Source: Elmis aenea
Taxonomy: Eukaryota; Arthropoda; Insecta; Coleoptera; Elmidae
Length of the DNA stretch: 64,000 bases
Direction: 5' to 3'
Assembly: GCA_947652605.1 (NCBI GenBank)
Contig: OX393576.1
Coordinates: 64,146,966-64,210,965, forward strand
Shown here piece by piece: positions 1 through 11,307 of this stretch. Below the pieces are notes generated by a model. That model did no database searches and was not told the DNA's origin. It saw nothing but the letters and a program-made list of their open reading frames with translations. The stretch's first letter is position 1. Every line of letters starts with the position of its first letter. The position numbers and the translations under genes were made by a program.

Positions 1-587
1 TCTAAAACTTTTTGTAACTACTTTTTTCTTAAACAAAACTGATTTTGGCATGTGGATTGTAAATGTCTTTCCTTGTTCCATTCAAATCTTTATACTAAAA
101 ATAGGATGCTTAAGAAACAAGTTATACTGATAAAAGTTTGGTCTGCACAAACTTTGTTCCGATAATTGAAGATTATATTTTCAATACATAATTTTAATTT
201 AGTTATCTGTTAACATAAAGAGTTCAGAAATCATTTCAGTAGTTAGAATTATTTATTTACACAAAAACAGGCTCTCCCTATTATTTCTTTAATGTTTAAT
301 TTAAACGAAATAATATTTGTAGACGTTAAACAAAAAAATATACAGGGTGTTTCATTTGTAATAAAAATATTACTGACATTTCGGGCGAAACCAAAAAGTG
401 TGCATACGTATGTGCATATAATCAGGTTGTATGCACATATTATAGGCGTTAATTTTGTAGACCACTGTACATTAAAGAAAAATTGTAATGTGTACTAGTT
501 ATAAATCTCTTAAAAAGTCTTTTAATAATAATTAACATTACAATCATGCTTGTATAAAGGAATACGAAATTAATTCTATTACTGAAG
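1..587. other. Intron sequence with a small transposon-end fragment
   Basis: AT-rich intron of the CELF gene. The only recognisable item is a TACAGGGTGTTTC end at about 341, the terminal motif of the foldback families elsewhere in the window, followed by TTTCGGGCGAAACC-type sequence. The 68-codon frame here looks like chance. Confidence 0.5.
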
Positions 588-1471
588 AGAGTAGGGGAAA
601 TCGGGGATGAAAGTAACATGGGTAGGTTGTAACAGTGCCTATAGTTTCTTTAGTTTTTGTTATATGTCGCCCTAAGCGCTTGTGCAATGTTCATTTACAT
701 CCACCTCCCTACCTACATTGCTAGTTTTATCTGTTATAGAGGTTAAGTTTTTGCCAGCCAGAGTCACTATTTTCCACCTAAAAGTTAATGTGTTATGTCA
801 CCAGTCGAGTGACTTTTAGGCGATCTCTAAAAGAGGAACAAAGAAGTACCTACATTATTATGTTCCAAATTTTGTTGGCTATTGGTGGATGCAATACAAT
901 TTGACGTTGGAATCGTGGTTACTTGCGGATTCCCTTCATTTTTTTTGTGCATATTTGGGGTAAAAAGTAACAGTGTTACAACCAACCCCGATCAATGTTT
1001 CCACTTTCAAATGTTCACTATTAGCACATTTGGTGGTTTTCTTCGTAGATGAGAACATACAAAACTTGTCGAATTAATTTTCCAATGTAGGTATGTCTTT
1101 TTGTTTCACATTTAAGAATTTTTTTCATTTTGCTATTGTGTATTTTGGAATCAAATATTAATTTTGTTGATGAATACTAATGTATTTACCCACTACTTCT
1201 GAGCTGCGTAAATTATTTTGCCGTTACAACTTACCCCGATCATTGTTACTTTTAGCCCCAAAGTTGAGGTTGGAAATAATAGCTGTCTTACTACAGATTT
1301 TTTTTTTTCACATATGCTTCACGAAACATATGAAATAAATATCTTGGAAGGAAGACAAATGTCCAATCTATCATTAAATCAGTTTGGAAGTAAAAAACTT
1401 GTTATACTCTATGACAAATTAAATAAAAACAAAAAAAAAATGTTACTTTCATCCCCGGTCTCCCCCACTCT
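588..1471. mobile_element. 884-bp TIR element with repeated internal word (type 1)
   Basis: The terminal inverted repeats match at 29 of 32 positions and begin AGAGTRGGGG, then carry the word GGGGATGAAAGTAACA. The word and its complement recur inside at about 952-1000 and 1216-1260, each time as inverted pairs (for example GGGGTAAAAAGTAACA facing TGTTACAACCAACCCC). No transposase is encoded, so it is non-autonomous. TA follows the right end, but the left flank has lost a clear TA. The layout is the same as at 50699-51633 and 61769-62711. TA use suggests the Tc1/mariner/pogo class; that is inference. Confidence 0.75.
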
Positions 1472-2271
1472 TATAGAAAACGTGGATGTCTAGTCGGCAG
1501 ATGACACAAAATAAAACAATTAAGTAAGTTTCGTCTTTAAAATGTTTAGAGAGCTCCTCTGTTGCAAGATGCAGGTAAACATCACATAAACGTTGAAATA
1601 AAAATTAAACGGGCAAGTTAACAGAGCACTTGGATATTCTGGCGAAACTCTCAAGTCCAGGGTGGGATTAAATCCAAGGTAATTTAATTTTCCGTAAGAC
1701 GCTCTAGACATTTGCAATTTACTTGGGAAGCTAGCAGCTGTAAAGTCAATTATAGTTCAATTTTTGAGTGCTGGAAACGTACGGTGGTCTAAATGTTAAA
1801 TGATGATGGTAGGTAATAGTTGCAGAACAAATATAAAATAGCAACTGCGGAAGTAGGTAACGACATAAAAAAACAGCTGCAAGTCAGTAACGTGCGGTGC
1901 TCAAACGTAGGTAGTCAATAAAAATTAAAGACAAATGATTCCATCAGTGAAAATTGGTCGAAGTTCTGTTGGAAACGACGTTGCTTCTTTTACCGGATGG
2001 CAGGAGTTACGGAATAAAGAAATGAATAAGAGAAACATTATGGGAAAGAGTACAAAGAAAACAATTACTGTAGCAAAATCACACCCGAGTTTTGTAACGG
2101 GAATTCGGAGTGGGGGTGGTTTTGCGAAAATCTTGGATTCAACGGGGGCTTACTGGGCAGACGCCGCGGTCTGCGGGCGAGTTGGACTTGCTCTTCCAAC
2201 GACCCCCGTAGGATCTTTGGAAGTGAGTTCGTAAGTGCGTTTGTTCAACTGTTAACGTCGAACCAAGTTGT
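1472..2271. other. Intron sequence, no supported gene
   Basis: No conserved exon or repeat boundary is visible. A 99-codon plus-strand frame at 1935-2234 in a GC-richer patch ends just before the tandem repeat; it matches nothing I know and is left uncalled. Confidence 0.4.
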
Positions 2272-2440
2272 TAAGTTGCGTTTGGCAACTGAGTTGCGTT
2301 AGGCAAATGTTTGAGTTGCGTTTGGCAACTGTTTGGGTTGCGCTTGGCAATCGTTTGAGTTGCATATGGCAACCGATTGCGCTGCGTTTGGCAACTGTTT
2401 GAGTTGCGTTTGTCAACTGTTAGAGTTGCGTTTGGCAATT
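2272..2440. repeat. Minisatellite of about 22 bp, about 8 units
   Basis: Imperfect tandem units built on GTTTGAGTTGCGTTTGGCAACT. Each unit contains a small inverted repeat, GTTGC...GCAAC, so single strands could form a row of short hairpins. Units differ by 1-4 bases. No coding potential is supported. Confidence 0.8.
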
Positions 2441-2449
2441 TTAATAGTT

Positions 2450-4690
2450 TCTAAAATAAATTGGTGAAGGTACCGGGTAGTTACTTAATATCTCTGTAAT
2501 TTAAGTACACACAAAAAAATGCAATGCAAAAGTTGTTTTGACATCACATGTTGCATAATAAAAACTTATTTTAAAATATACCAAGTGTTTAATTTCCACG
2601 GAACGATCTGTAACTGTGTTATTTTAAATACAACACCCTGTATATGTTTGTTTTCTTGTAGGTCATTTAATTGTAGTTAAAAAAAAATTTCATCCTTAGT
2701 AAAAACAAAAATACAAGAAAGACAGCTGGGATCGTTAAGACACATTTATAGAATCAAAGAAGAAAGGTTAACCAGAAAAGCCTATGAAGCAAGAGCAAAG
2801 GGGAAAAACAAAAGAGGTTGACCAAGAAAAACCTGGCAAGACGAAGTTAAAAAAGCAGCAACGGATAAAAACATCAAGTAGGAAAACATAAAAAAGCTAG
2901 CAAGACAGAAAAACATGAAAAAAGTCAGCACAACACAACTCAAAAGACCTACAACTAAGAGTTGAAGGACTCATGACTAAATAAAATATAAACAAATATA
3001 AAACGTTAAGGATGTTCTTTGTTTAATATTAATATTTCTCGAGTTTATTAATTTCTAAGAAAAAATTGGTGGAGGTGCCAGGTAGTTTACTCACCTAATA
3101 TAAATTAATTAGTTGTTAGAGTAGACACGAAAATATTTTTAATATAAAAGTTGTTTGGCATTGCAACCCGCATATTGAGAACTTATTTTTTAATATACCA
3201 AGCGTTTATTTATTTCAACAATTTTGATATTTTAAATACAATACCTTGTATATTTTTACGTTTTCTTGTAACAGTTTGATGAACTTTAAAAAACGTATCT
3301 ATGTCTAAAATTAATAGCTTTTGAGTTATTGCAGTTCTAATAACAATTTAGAAGTGTGTTATTATTCAAGGATAATTAAATATATTTCTGTTATTGAGGC
3401 AGACACAAAAAGTTTTTTTGCTCAATGTTATTTTGCTATTACGAGTTAAAGAATGTTCAAATACAGCGAGTGTTTAGTTTCCGCCAAACAAACCTATTTT
3501 TGTTTTAACTTCGAGTATTACCATAACTTTGTCGACTCATTCATGACACTTGCACCATCCGGAAACAAATAAATTTACCTTAGAGAAAGGTGCGACGTTA
3601 CTCATGTATGAAATTATTACTACACACAGAGTATAAAATTTATAATTGCGCTCTGCTCGTGCCATAAACATGTAAAAATAAAAGTAGCACTTTTCTGTCG
3701 TTCTCGTACACGTCAGTATTATAATAGCAGGGACACTGTAATATATTCAAAATATTGTAACCGCTTTGGTCATGATGACAGGTAAAATTGTAGACAGCCC
3801 CTATGGCGTGTAATTATTCCCGCACGTCACTCTCTACTCGCTCTACTTGTTAGTTAATAGAATTAATGGCACTGCTCAACACAAGGGGTGGCAGCTATTA
3901 TATTAAATACGAGTTCGCAGTTTTCATTGTTTCAATTAAACGCTTGTACTCGCAACACGTTATTTTTACATCTAGTTTGGCGGGTGGGTCGGGATTCGGA
4001 TGGATTATTAGGACTTTCTCGAAAATAGAGCTTTCATTTACAGCACTGCTGCATTATTTATTTAAAAAAAAAAAAAACTATTGCAATAAAGTACATTAAC
4101 TAAAACAGGCAAAGGTGCATGATTTAGTAACCAAATAACCCAAAAAGTACCAGTGAATTTACAAAACTGAGTCCAGAAAACGTACCACAAAAAAGTTTGA
4201 GGTTTAAATATATTTTGTAACATTATACAGTAAATACTCGAAAGGAACCGATAAAAAAGCAACTTTTTTTCAATTCAGTTCCTTTGACAAAAGAAACTTT
4301 TATTTTGTTTCTACCTTTTCAAAAATATTATGATTCCATTTGGAATTAATGACCATTTGTATAGATCAGTGGTTTCCACATTTATACTTGACTCAACTGT
4401 GACAATTACAGTAAAACAGATTAGAACACCCTGTATATTTTTATGTTTTCTTGTAGATAAATTAATTGCCTTTAAAAAATATTAAGCATATTTTTGTCTT
4501 ACGTTAATATTTCCAGAGTTATTATTCTGGTGGATGCGTAAGGTCACAAATTAAGATAATTGTAAGACAAATTATTTATTATCTCTGTTATTAGGGTAGT
4601 AACAAAAAAGTTTTCTTTCACAAAAACTGTTGGAAATCATGAGTTACATAATCTAATTATACATTTGTTAAAACTTCATAAAACAAATTG
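2450..4690. repeat. Diverged copies of one AT-rich repeat (2450-2700, 3040-3300, 3310-3490, 4425-4690)
   Basis: Four blocks share the order: stop-rich AATTGGTGGAGGTGC-like segment, a stretch like ATCTCTGTTATT then AGACACAAAAA, an AAAGTTGTTT-like segment, then (in three of the blocks) an ACACCCTGTATATTTTTACG-like end followed by TTTTCTTGTA. Spacing is uneven because a retrotransposon fragment lies between the first two. They look like old copies of a foldback or MITE family whose ends read CACCCTGTATA. Confidence 0.5.
2716..2975 (+). pseudogene. Non-LTR retrotransposon fragment (reverse transcriptase C-terminal tail)
   Basis: One frame reads LGSLRHIYRIKEERLTRKAY, then EARAKGKNKRG, a stop, and PRKTWQDEVKKAATDKNIK. 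This is the basic tail that follows the thumb in insect LINE reverse transcriptases (family pattern WGHxxRMxxxR...RGRPRxxWxDxV). At least two in-frame stops are present, the GRP Arg is now a stop codon, and the rest of the element is missing. It is a dead 3' fragment. Confidence 0.75.
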
Positions 4691-5039
4691 CATAAAACTT
4701 TTCTACAAATTATGGTAGCTTTGAAAACCCAACGACAATTTTTTTCGATTAAAATAAATTATTTTAAAATAGTGCACCTAATTTAACACAAGCAACAAAA
4801 TTCTAAAAAAAAACGATTACAACAAAAATCGATTTAGAAACGTTGCTTTTAGCGAGTATTTACCGTGTTTAATAAATGTACACGAAAAGTACACATTTTG
4901 AATTTTATATTCCCAAAGAATATGGGTGTCTTGAAAATGAAATTTTATATTAAAATTATATTGTAATTTTTTTAAATAGAAACATCATTCGGAAGTAAAA
5001 CTCATTTAAAAAAACCTTAGGTATTTAAAAAGTCAACCA

Positions 5040-5712
5040 TAAAATAGTAGGAGTATATTTTACACCAAGAGATGAAACTCCAGTTTTTTTCATAAGGTGA
5101 GAAAATCTTACGAACGAAAAAACTGATTTCATCTCGAATCGTAAATGCTATTTTTTCTACGAAATTAAAATTATATTATAGAACAAACGTTAATGTAAGG
5201 GAACCAAATGACAATTATTAGGTATAAAGTTTTAATTAATCATTTCATTTCCAAAGCGACACCACCACACTGACATTGACATAGATAAAATTATAACCTG
5301 CAAACGAAATATATTTAATATTAACTTTTGTACCATTCTTACGCTTTTATATAAAATGCTACATTAAAATTAAATTATTTGATTTGAATATTAACGCAAG
5401 TTTAATTAATTATAACTTTAAGCTTCAAAAATCGTAAATTTTCCAATTTGATATTGACATTGACATTATTTTCGCCACTAGAGACCAAAGTAAAACTTTC
5501 ATTGTAGAGTAGGCAGTGAGAAAATGACAACTTTCATATGGGTCATTCTAAACAGATGAATCTTCCTTAGGTGTAAACACATTTTACTGTGGTTACCTTA
5601 GTTAATAACAATCATAATCTCAATAGCAACAATGGTAACCACAGTAAAATGTGTTTACACCTAAGGAAGATTCATCTGTTTAGATTGACCCATACATGAG
5701 TAGAAAAATCAC
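5040..5712. mobile_element. Single arm of a foldback element, interrupted by a MITE
   Basis: This stretch matches either arm of the foldback at 30036-31083 over its whole length, from the TTTTACACCAAGAGATGAAA end to ACATGAGTAGAAAAA near the centre of that element. Only one arm is present, so it is half an element. At 5539-5692 it carries a separate palindromic insertion. Confidence 0.8.
5539..5692. mobile_element. 154-bp palindromic MITE with TA target duplication
   Basis: Two arms of about 59 bp are near-perfect complements, starting TGGGTCATTCTAAACAGATG and ending CATCTGTTTAGATTGACCCA, around a spacer of about 35 bp. It is flanked by TA on both sides (5537-5538 and 5693-5694). The related arm at about 30590-30625 lacks it and reads straight across one TATACATGAG, which gives the empty site. 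The TA duplication points to a Tc1/mariner transposase acting in trans. Confidence 0.9.
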
Positions 5713-5793
5713 TAACTATTTTTGAATTTAAACTTTCTTCATACTACTAGATAGATGTACACAATCAAAACCTGAAAGTAAATACCTATAGAG

Positions 5794-6140
5794 CAGTGGT
5801 CGGCAAACTCATTAGTCAGCAGAGCCAAATATCAACAGTACGATTGAAATTTCTTTTGAGAGCCAAATTTCTGTTTGTTCGCATGAATATGTAGACCCGA
5901 ATAAGGAAAGAACAGCAAACGCTGGTTTTTTCAACTGATTATATGAGTCAGGAATACTATCCAGGTGTTAAATTCATCATAATCTTCCTTCTCCAGGTCT
6001 TTCAAAGCAGTCAAACCAGTCATCACGAAGTTTCAATGGCACTGTATGTGCGCGTCCGAACGTGGTATTTTGTGGAAGAGCCACATTCAAGGGGCCCAAG
6101 AGCCGCATATGGCTTGCGAGCCGCGGTTTGCCGACCACTG
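5794..6140. mobile_element. 347-bp hAT MITE, OposCharlie1-like
   Basis: Terminal inverted repeats CAGTGGTCGGCAAAC / GTTTGCCGACCACTG are flanked by a perfect 8-bp duplication, CTATAGAG, at 5786-5793 and 6141-6148. The length, TIR and 8-bp duplication define a hAT non-autonomous element. Inside, AGAGCCAAAT near the left end and GTGGAAGAGCCACATTCAAG near the right end resemble, from memory, the OposCharlie1 (OC1) hAT family known from vertebrates and reported to have moved horizontally between phyla. The hAT call is seen in the sequence; the OC1 identity is recollection. No transposase is encoded. Confidence 0.9.
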
Positions 6141-6148
6141 CTATAGAG

Positions 6149-9100
6149 TAATACCAAAACTTGAATCTCTTTTATCTGATGTTAATAAGTTTCTTAAAGA
6201 TGACTTATTTTGAAACTGAGCATTCTTATAAAAGATCATTTAAAAAAAAAATAAACTAGTAAGTTTTAATTAAACTTACAATTAATTATATTACTAAAAA
6301 ACAACTAACTACTGAACTAATGAAACAATTATGATGTTAAGATAAGTTTGGTTACAAAATAAGACTAAGGTGCCCCTCTGTGTATCTAGTGGTATAAGCA
6401 AATGCGACTCTGTCTAATCTCATATTCTGTTGTCAACGTATTTTACAGGCGCTCTGGTTGTTACACTTTTTAAAAGTTTTGTTGTGTTCTGAAGTAATTT
6501 ATGCGTAAAATGTGTTTAGTAATGTCATCATCTCATCGTTGTAATTATAAACCGTGTAATGGTGTAAAATGTTACGGCTAATAACTTATTCTCAGTGGCA
6601 GTTCGCAGATAAACTGAAGTGGATAAGGTATGCTCTCGCAAAGTTGCGAAGTTGTATGACACAATGGGAGGAAAATGAAATAGCTACGACTGTACTAAAA
6701 GTTTTTAGAGTCTCGCACGCCAACTCTCGAATTAATACAATTGTTTGGTATTGATTTGACGATGGTTGTGCTTTAAAATGGACGATTTGGTGAACTTCGA
6801 GCAACAACTAATTGATTTCTGTTCGTCGCCTAACGTCTCAATTTTGTACCCGCTTATAGGTTTGTGGAAAGTCAATTTTCATCACACAACTTGTCCATTA
6901 ATAATCCAGCAAGCTGTTTGCTGAAGCGTTTAATGGAAATCTTTGATGGCGCCGCCCTCGTCGTGTCAATTGTCGTCCGCCAGGAGGCCTGGGATTAAGG
7001 TAAATAATGTTTGCACAGCATGACGACACGTTTTGTATAGGAGAAAATTTAATTATATTCAGCGTATTGTTACTCTGAGCTAGCAGTTTGTAAGTGAATG
7101 TGGTTAGCCATGCTAAATTTATTTGGTTACAAAACGCCTGCAAATGTACATGTCGCAATCAGGCGAGCTAAGTAATTGCTTTACACAGATTTTCCACAAC
7201 GACGTCACTAAAATACTAAAACATGTGTTTGGAATAGAGTGGAGTGTGATGTGGTATTGTGTGAGAAAGGAAAAGTGTCAGTGGCAGGGCTGCGGCTTTC
7301 GTATAACACCATTGTGCTATGTGCTGTGTGCTCTGAGAGCCACCCGCAAGCACTTACTATCTCTATAGGAACGCGTCCTGGCCGATTAGCTTTATACACG
7401 TGCGTGTGAGCGTATATTTTAATCAACCTGATACACTTCATAACCATTTATTAAAACTAAATGAATAGAAATTAGGAATGGGGAGTCAAAGTCGCGAGTC
7501 AAGGAGTCAAGAGTCGCAAAAACTACCTACTCTCGACTCTATTTCGTTTTTTTTTTTGTTGAGGATTAGACAGAATACAAAATTTAAAACAAAAACAAAA
7601 TACAGATGTTAATCTATTTTTTTTTTAACGGAAACGATTAAAGCAACACAAACTAGTTTTGTCTGTGAACGTCAGCAAAAAATACTTGACTGAATAAGCT
7701 TTATAGACAACGAAAATCATCCCCACATAATATATACTCTCAGAAAAGAACGATGTCACCTACAGTACGCCTCAGTCAAGAGGTGATACCACTTTTTCCG
7801 CGGCTATTATTGGTATAAGGTTAACAAACAAACAGTTTATTTTGACGTGCTTTATGAGTTTGTATAACCCGTGTTTCGACTGAGACATTGTTAATGAGAC
7901 TAGCCCATTCCAACGCGATATCTGTGTAAACATTGTTTGGACATAACCTTACCAGTTTTCCAAAATAACTGACTTAACCGAGAATTAAATACGGACTAAA
8001 CATGAAATCTCGCACAGCACTTTAAACAACATTTTAGCATGATGTATCGAAGGTAAGATGATAACTGTAAAGGAACATTACAAAAGTTACGCGTCACGGT
8101 AGCTGCAAATTAGACACTTTTTATATTACCGGCAGCTACAAATTAAACACACGAGTCGGTCGGTCAAATGTACTTATAGCAATATAAACTACTTTTGGTC
8201 CACTTACGCTACTCGAGGTACACACTACGAAATGTGGGTAGTTATTTTGTTAGTTTGGATTGAAAATGCGATAGTAAGCAGTAATATAATATGCGTTGTA
8301 AAAAGAATTTTAACGACTGGCTATTGTTGGAGTAGATGAAAAAAACATCTACGCCTCGTTTCAAAACGTATTCTATATCCAAGTCCAGCTATTAAAAAAA
8401 TCCAACTCCAAGATGGATATCATTATCTTGTCCGAAGAATATGAGGTCCATTTTGTTTTACATGCTCAGCGAATTGAAATTGGATCCACTGTGGTGGACT
8501 TCAAACTTTCCTTTCCTTTACACAAGGAAACACTCCGAATCGTTCAGCAATAAACGGAAACGACTTTTTACGCTTATTATACAAAGTTTGTTTATGATCT
8601 ACTAGTTTACGATTATTAGTTTGGCCTACTTTTCCCGTATCTTTTAAATTGAGTTTTTAGGTTTGTTTACCAAACATGAGGACAAAAATAAAATGTGCTT
8701 TTTATCAGATTAAAAATGTGTGTATAAATCATAACTAAAAAAAGAGGATCACTAAACTAAAATTATTTGGGAACTATTTGCTATCTTTCAAGTCGAAATG
8801 ATACCAATATAACCGTGAAATAAGTTATTATTTTTCTGTATGTGGTACTGACATACGCTCTGGATTTTATAAATGCGAATGCCATTATTTATTATTAGAA
8901 AAGACGTTAAATTGAAAACTTTAGCATATAGGGTAAGATGTCTTTAAAATTCTCTTTGCACTTCACAAACAACATTAATAACATGCCACAAACAGAACAA
9001 ACTGCAAAACTATTTGAACGACTAGGAATTGGTTAAGACTTACCCATTCTAATACATATTTTAGTCTTGTGTATTCGCCGAAAATATGGATGCAACTTTT

Positions 9101-9539
9101 AAAATCTTTGTGTTTAAGCCTTCCGCATGGCTCTAATCTACTTAACTAATTTACTGAAAAGAACTAATGTACTGAAATATCCTGGAAAACATTTTTTTTT
9201 CCTGATTTGACAAGGACTTCTTTATGGCGCAGTTACACTGGCAACTGTGGCCTGTTTTAATTAACTTCGTATCTCCATTTTTACGAGCTTTCCAAAGTTC
9301 TGCATTGAATTTGGCAAACAGTTTACCTAACAAAGCGTCGACACCGGATGGTAAAAGCTTGGATTAAGTGAGTAAAGTACATACACATTCTGCAAACTTG
9401 AGTAGCGTATGACACCCAAATATTATAGTCTTCAAAACTCGCACAAAAGTCTTACCATAATATCAAAACGTATCGCAATAATTATAACGAGTACTGTAAA
9501 GTTTTTTTTTTTTGCAACGTAACAATATACAGGATGTGT
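6149..9539. other. Intron sequence, largely featureless
   Basis: No conserved exon was recognised on either strand. A GC-richer patch at about 6900-7000 and a run of GAGTC words at 7478-7540 (repeated AGTC-type motifs) stand out slightly. The latter could be the end of an old hAT-like repeat, but no partner end was found. Open frames of 60-86 codons are within chance. Confidence 0.4.
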
Positions 9540-9672
9540 ATCTATAAATTGATGGACAATTAAATACAGCATTTTTCCTTGTATAATACCGAATCTTGCT
9601 ACAAAAATGTTAGTCGCTGGTTAATTGTCCATCAAAATGTTCTTTTAAGTAATAGAAATTTTGTAACACCCT
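9540..9672. repeat. Small inverted-repeat element, about 133 bp
   Basis: It begins CAGGATGTGT after TA and ends AACACCCTA. An inner pair, TTGATGGACAATTAA and TTAATTGTCCATCAA, is exactly complementary. It looks like a short MITE with CAGGGTG-type ends. Confidence 0.55.
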
Positions 9673-9844
9673 ATTATCTTAAGTGTAATATGATTCTAAC
9701 AAGTGTTAGTTTTGTTGTCAGTTTTGATACCACATTAAAAGCAAACACCATGGTCCGTCACAAGACGAAAAATAAATAGTTGTTAATAGGAAGTAATTTG
9801 ACTCAACAGACTTGACTTATTTAATAGAGTAGTATATTCAATAT

Positions 9845-10130
9845 CAATATATTGCATAACAAGAGTTGCAAGAAGCATATTACCCACGAGTGCCGCTTAG
9901 CGGCGAGTGCGTATTTCCACGAGTGCGTAATTGCTTTACAACTCGTGTTATATAGCTTACTTTTTCTACGAACAGGTAATAACTACAATTTTAATGGCCT
10001 CTTGGCTAATATACACATGTAATTACGTTGTCTAGTCAATTTTGACGTAAGCCTACTTTGACGTTTCTAGACAAGTGTGCATTTTGCTTACCGTGCGTTT
10101 TAACTCACTTTATACCGTAAGTATATTGGT
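9845..10130. mobile_element. Repeat with a long hairpin end and GCCGC tip
   Basis: The first 110 bp fold back: ATAACAAGAGTTGCAAGAAG faces CTTTACAACTCGTGTTAT, with a hairpin tip GCCGCTTAGCGGC between two CACGAGTG words. It continues with a stretch containing TTTTGACGTAAGCCTACTTT and TTGCTTACCGTGCGTT. The same order is found at 26330-26640, and in inverted orientation within 61240-61615, so it is a dispersed family. No coding capacity. Confidence 0.7.
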
Positions 10131-10230
10131 AAGTCTTTCCTATGAATTAACCACAAACTTTAAAGCGATCTGTCAAATAGTCTCTGGTTTTGACAAGGAT
10201 TTACGTGTGTGATTCTGTGCATTCTTAATT

Positions 10231-11239
10231 ATCGATAGAAAAGACATTCGAGCGGTTACCAAAATTTTTTATTTGGTGGGGAAACCTAGTAAGGAAATCA
10301 AATCAGGATTGGATGCTGTTCTTATTGATTCATCACCTTCATTTTTTTGTGTTTTTGGGTTTCGGAATTCAAGCGTAACCGTACATTCACCAGTGATGAA
10401 ACACGTTCAGGACGTTCAAAAACGGCCACAACACCAGAAATTGTGGATAAAACTCATGAAATAGTTTTAGCAGATCGCCGAATGAAGGTGCGTGAAATTA
10501 AGGAAGCTGTGGGCATCTTTCATTAACAAGTAGTTCATATTTTAGGTGATGAATTAGGTTTAAAAAACTTTTTGCAAGATGGGTGCTGCATTTGCTCAAT
10601 CCAGAACGAAAACGCATTGAGTATTAACCTCGATCGATAATTTAGTTGTGTTCAAGAGGAATCCAATGTATTTTAAAAGACGATTTGTAACTGTGGTTGA
10701 GACATGGATTTAACACACCGGAAATCAAAATGCAATCTAAACAGTGAATTGGACGTGGTAAATCGATTCCAAAGAAAGCAACGACCATTTAACCGGGCGG
10801 AAAGGTGGTGGCGTCAGTATTTTGATATTTCAAAGTAATCTTGCTTATTGATTATGTTAAAAAAGGGAAAACCATTACTGGCCAATATAACGCAACAAAC
10901 TGAAAGACGCAATAAATAAAAAAAAAAAAACGTCCAGGAATGGTCGATACAAAAGTATTGTTTCGCGAAGACAATGCTTCCGTTCATTGGAGCGCAATCG
11001 TGAAGCAAAAATTGCCAGAATTGAGGTTCGATATTCTTCCGCATCCACCGTATTCACCTGATTTGACTCCTTCGGATTTCCATCTGTTCGCTAAACTTAA
11101 AACATTTCTGGATGGAAAGAGAATTCGGTCGAATGAAGAGGTGATCGAGGCTGCAAACAACCTTAAAGAAAGTCACTTCCGGTAGGGAATCGAGGAACTG
11201 GAGAAGACGTTGGACCAAGTGTGTTATGTTGAAGAATAA
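10231..11239 (+). pseudogene. Mariner transposase pseudogene (DD34D)
   Basis: Fragments in three frames follow the mariner transposase from end to end: an N-terminal helix-turn-helix part (IRAVTKIFYLVGKPSKEIKS, about 10247-10306), a second helix part (TRSGRSKTATTPEIVDKTHE), and an intact C-terminal frame from 10940. That frame has DNASVHWSAIV and PPYSPDLTPSD, with exactly 34 residues between the two aspartates, the mariner DD34D spacing. The first catalytic Asp has been lost in decayed sequence (ETWIYH-like remnant near 10700). Frameshifts and stops are frequent. The downstream TTGATCAACCCTCG followed by TA at about 11306 fits the right end of the element. Confidence 0.9.
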
Positions 11240-11307
11240 AATATAGCTTAAATCAATCTTCTTTTGTTTTCATTGTCATTTCGAAATTTTTTTGATCAAC
11301 CCTCGTA

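Noticed and set aside
1935..2234. 99-codon plus-strand open frame before the minisatellite
   Set aside because: No domain, no splice context, and local GC content makes such a length plausible by chance. It may be part of an old repeat.
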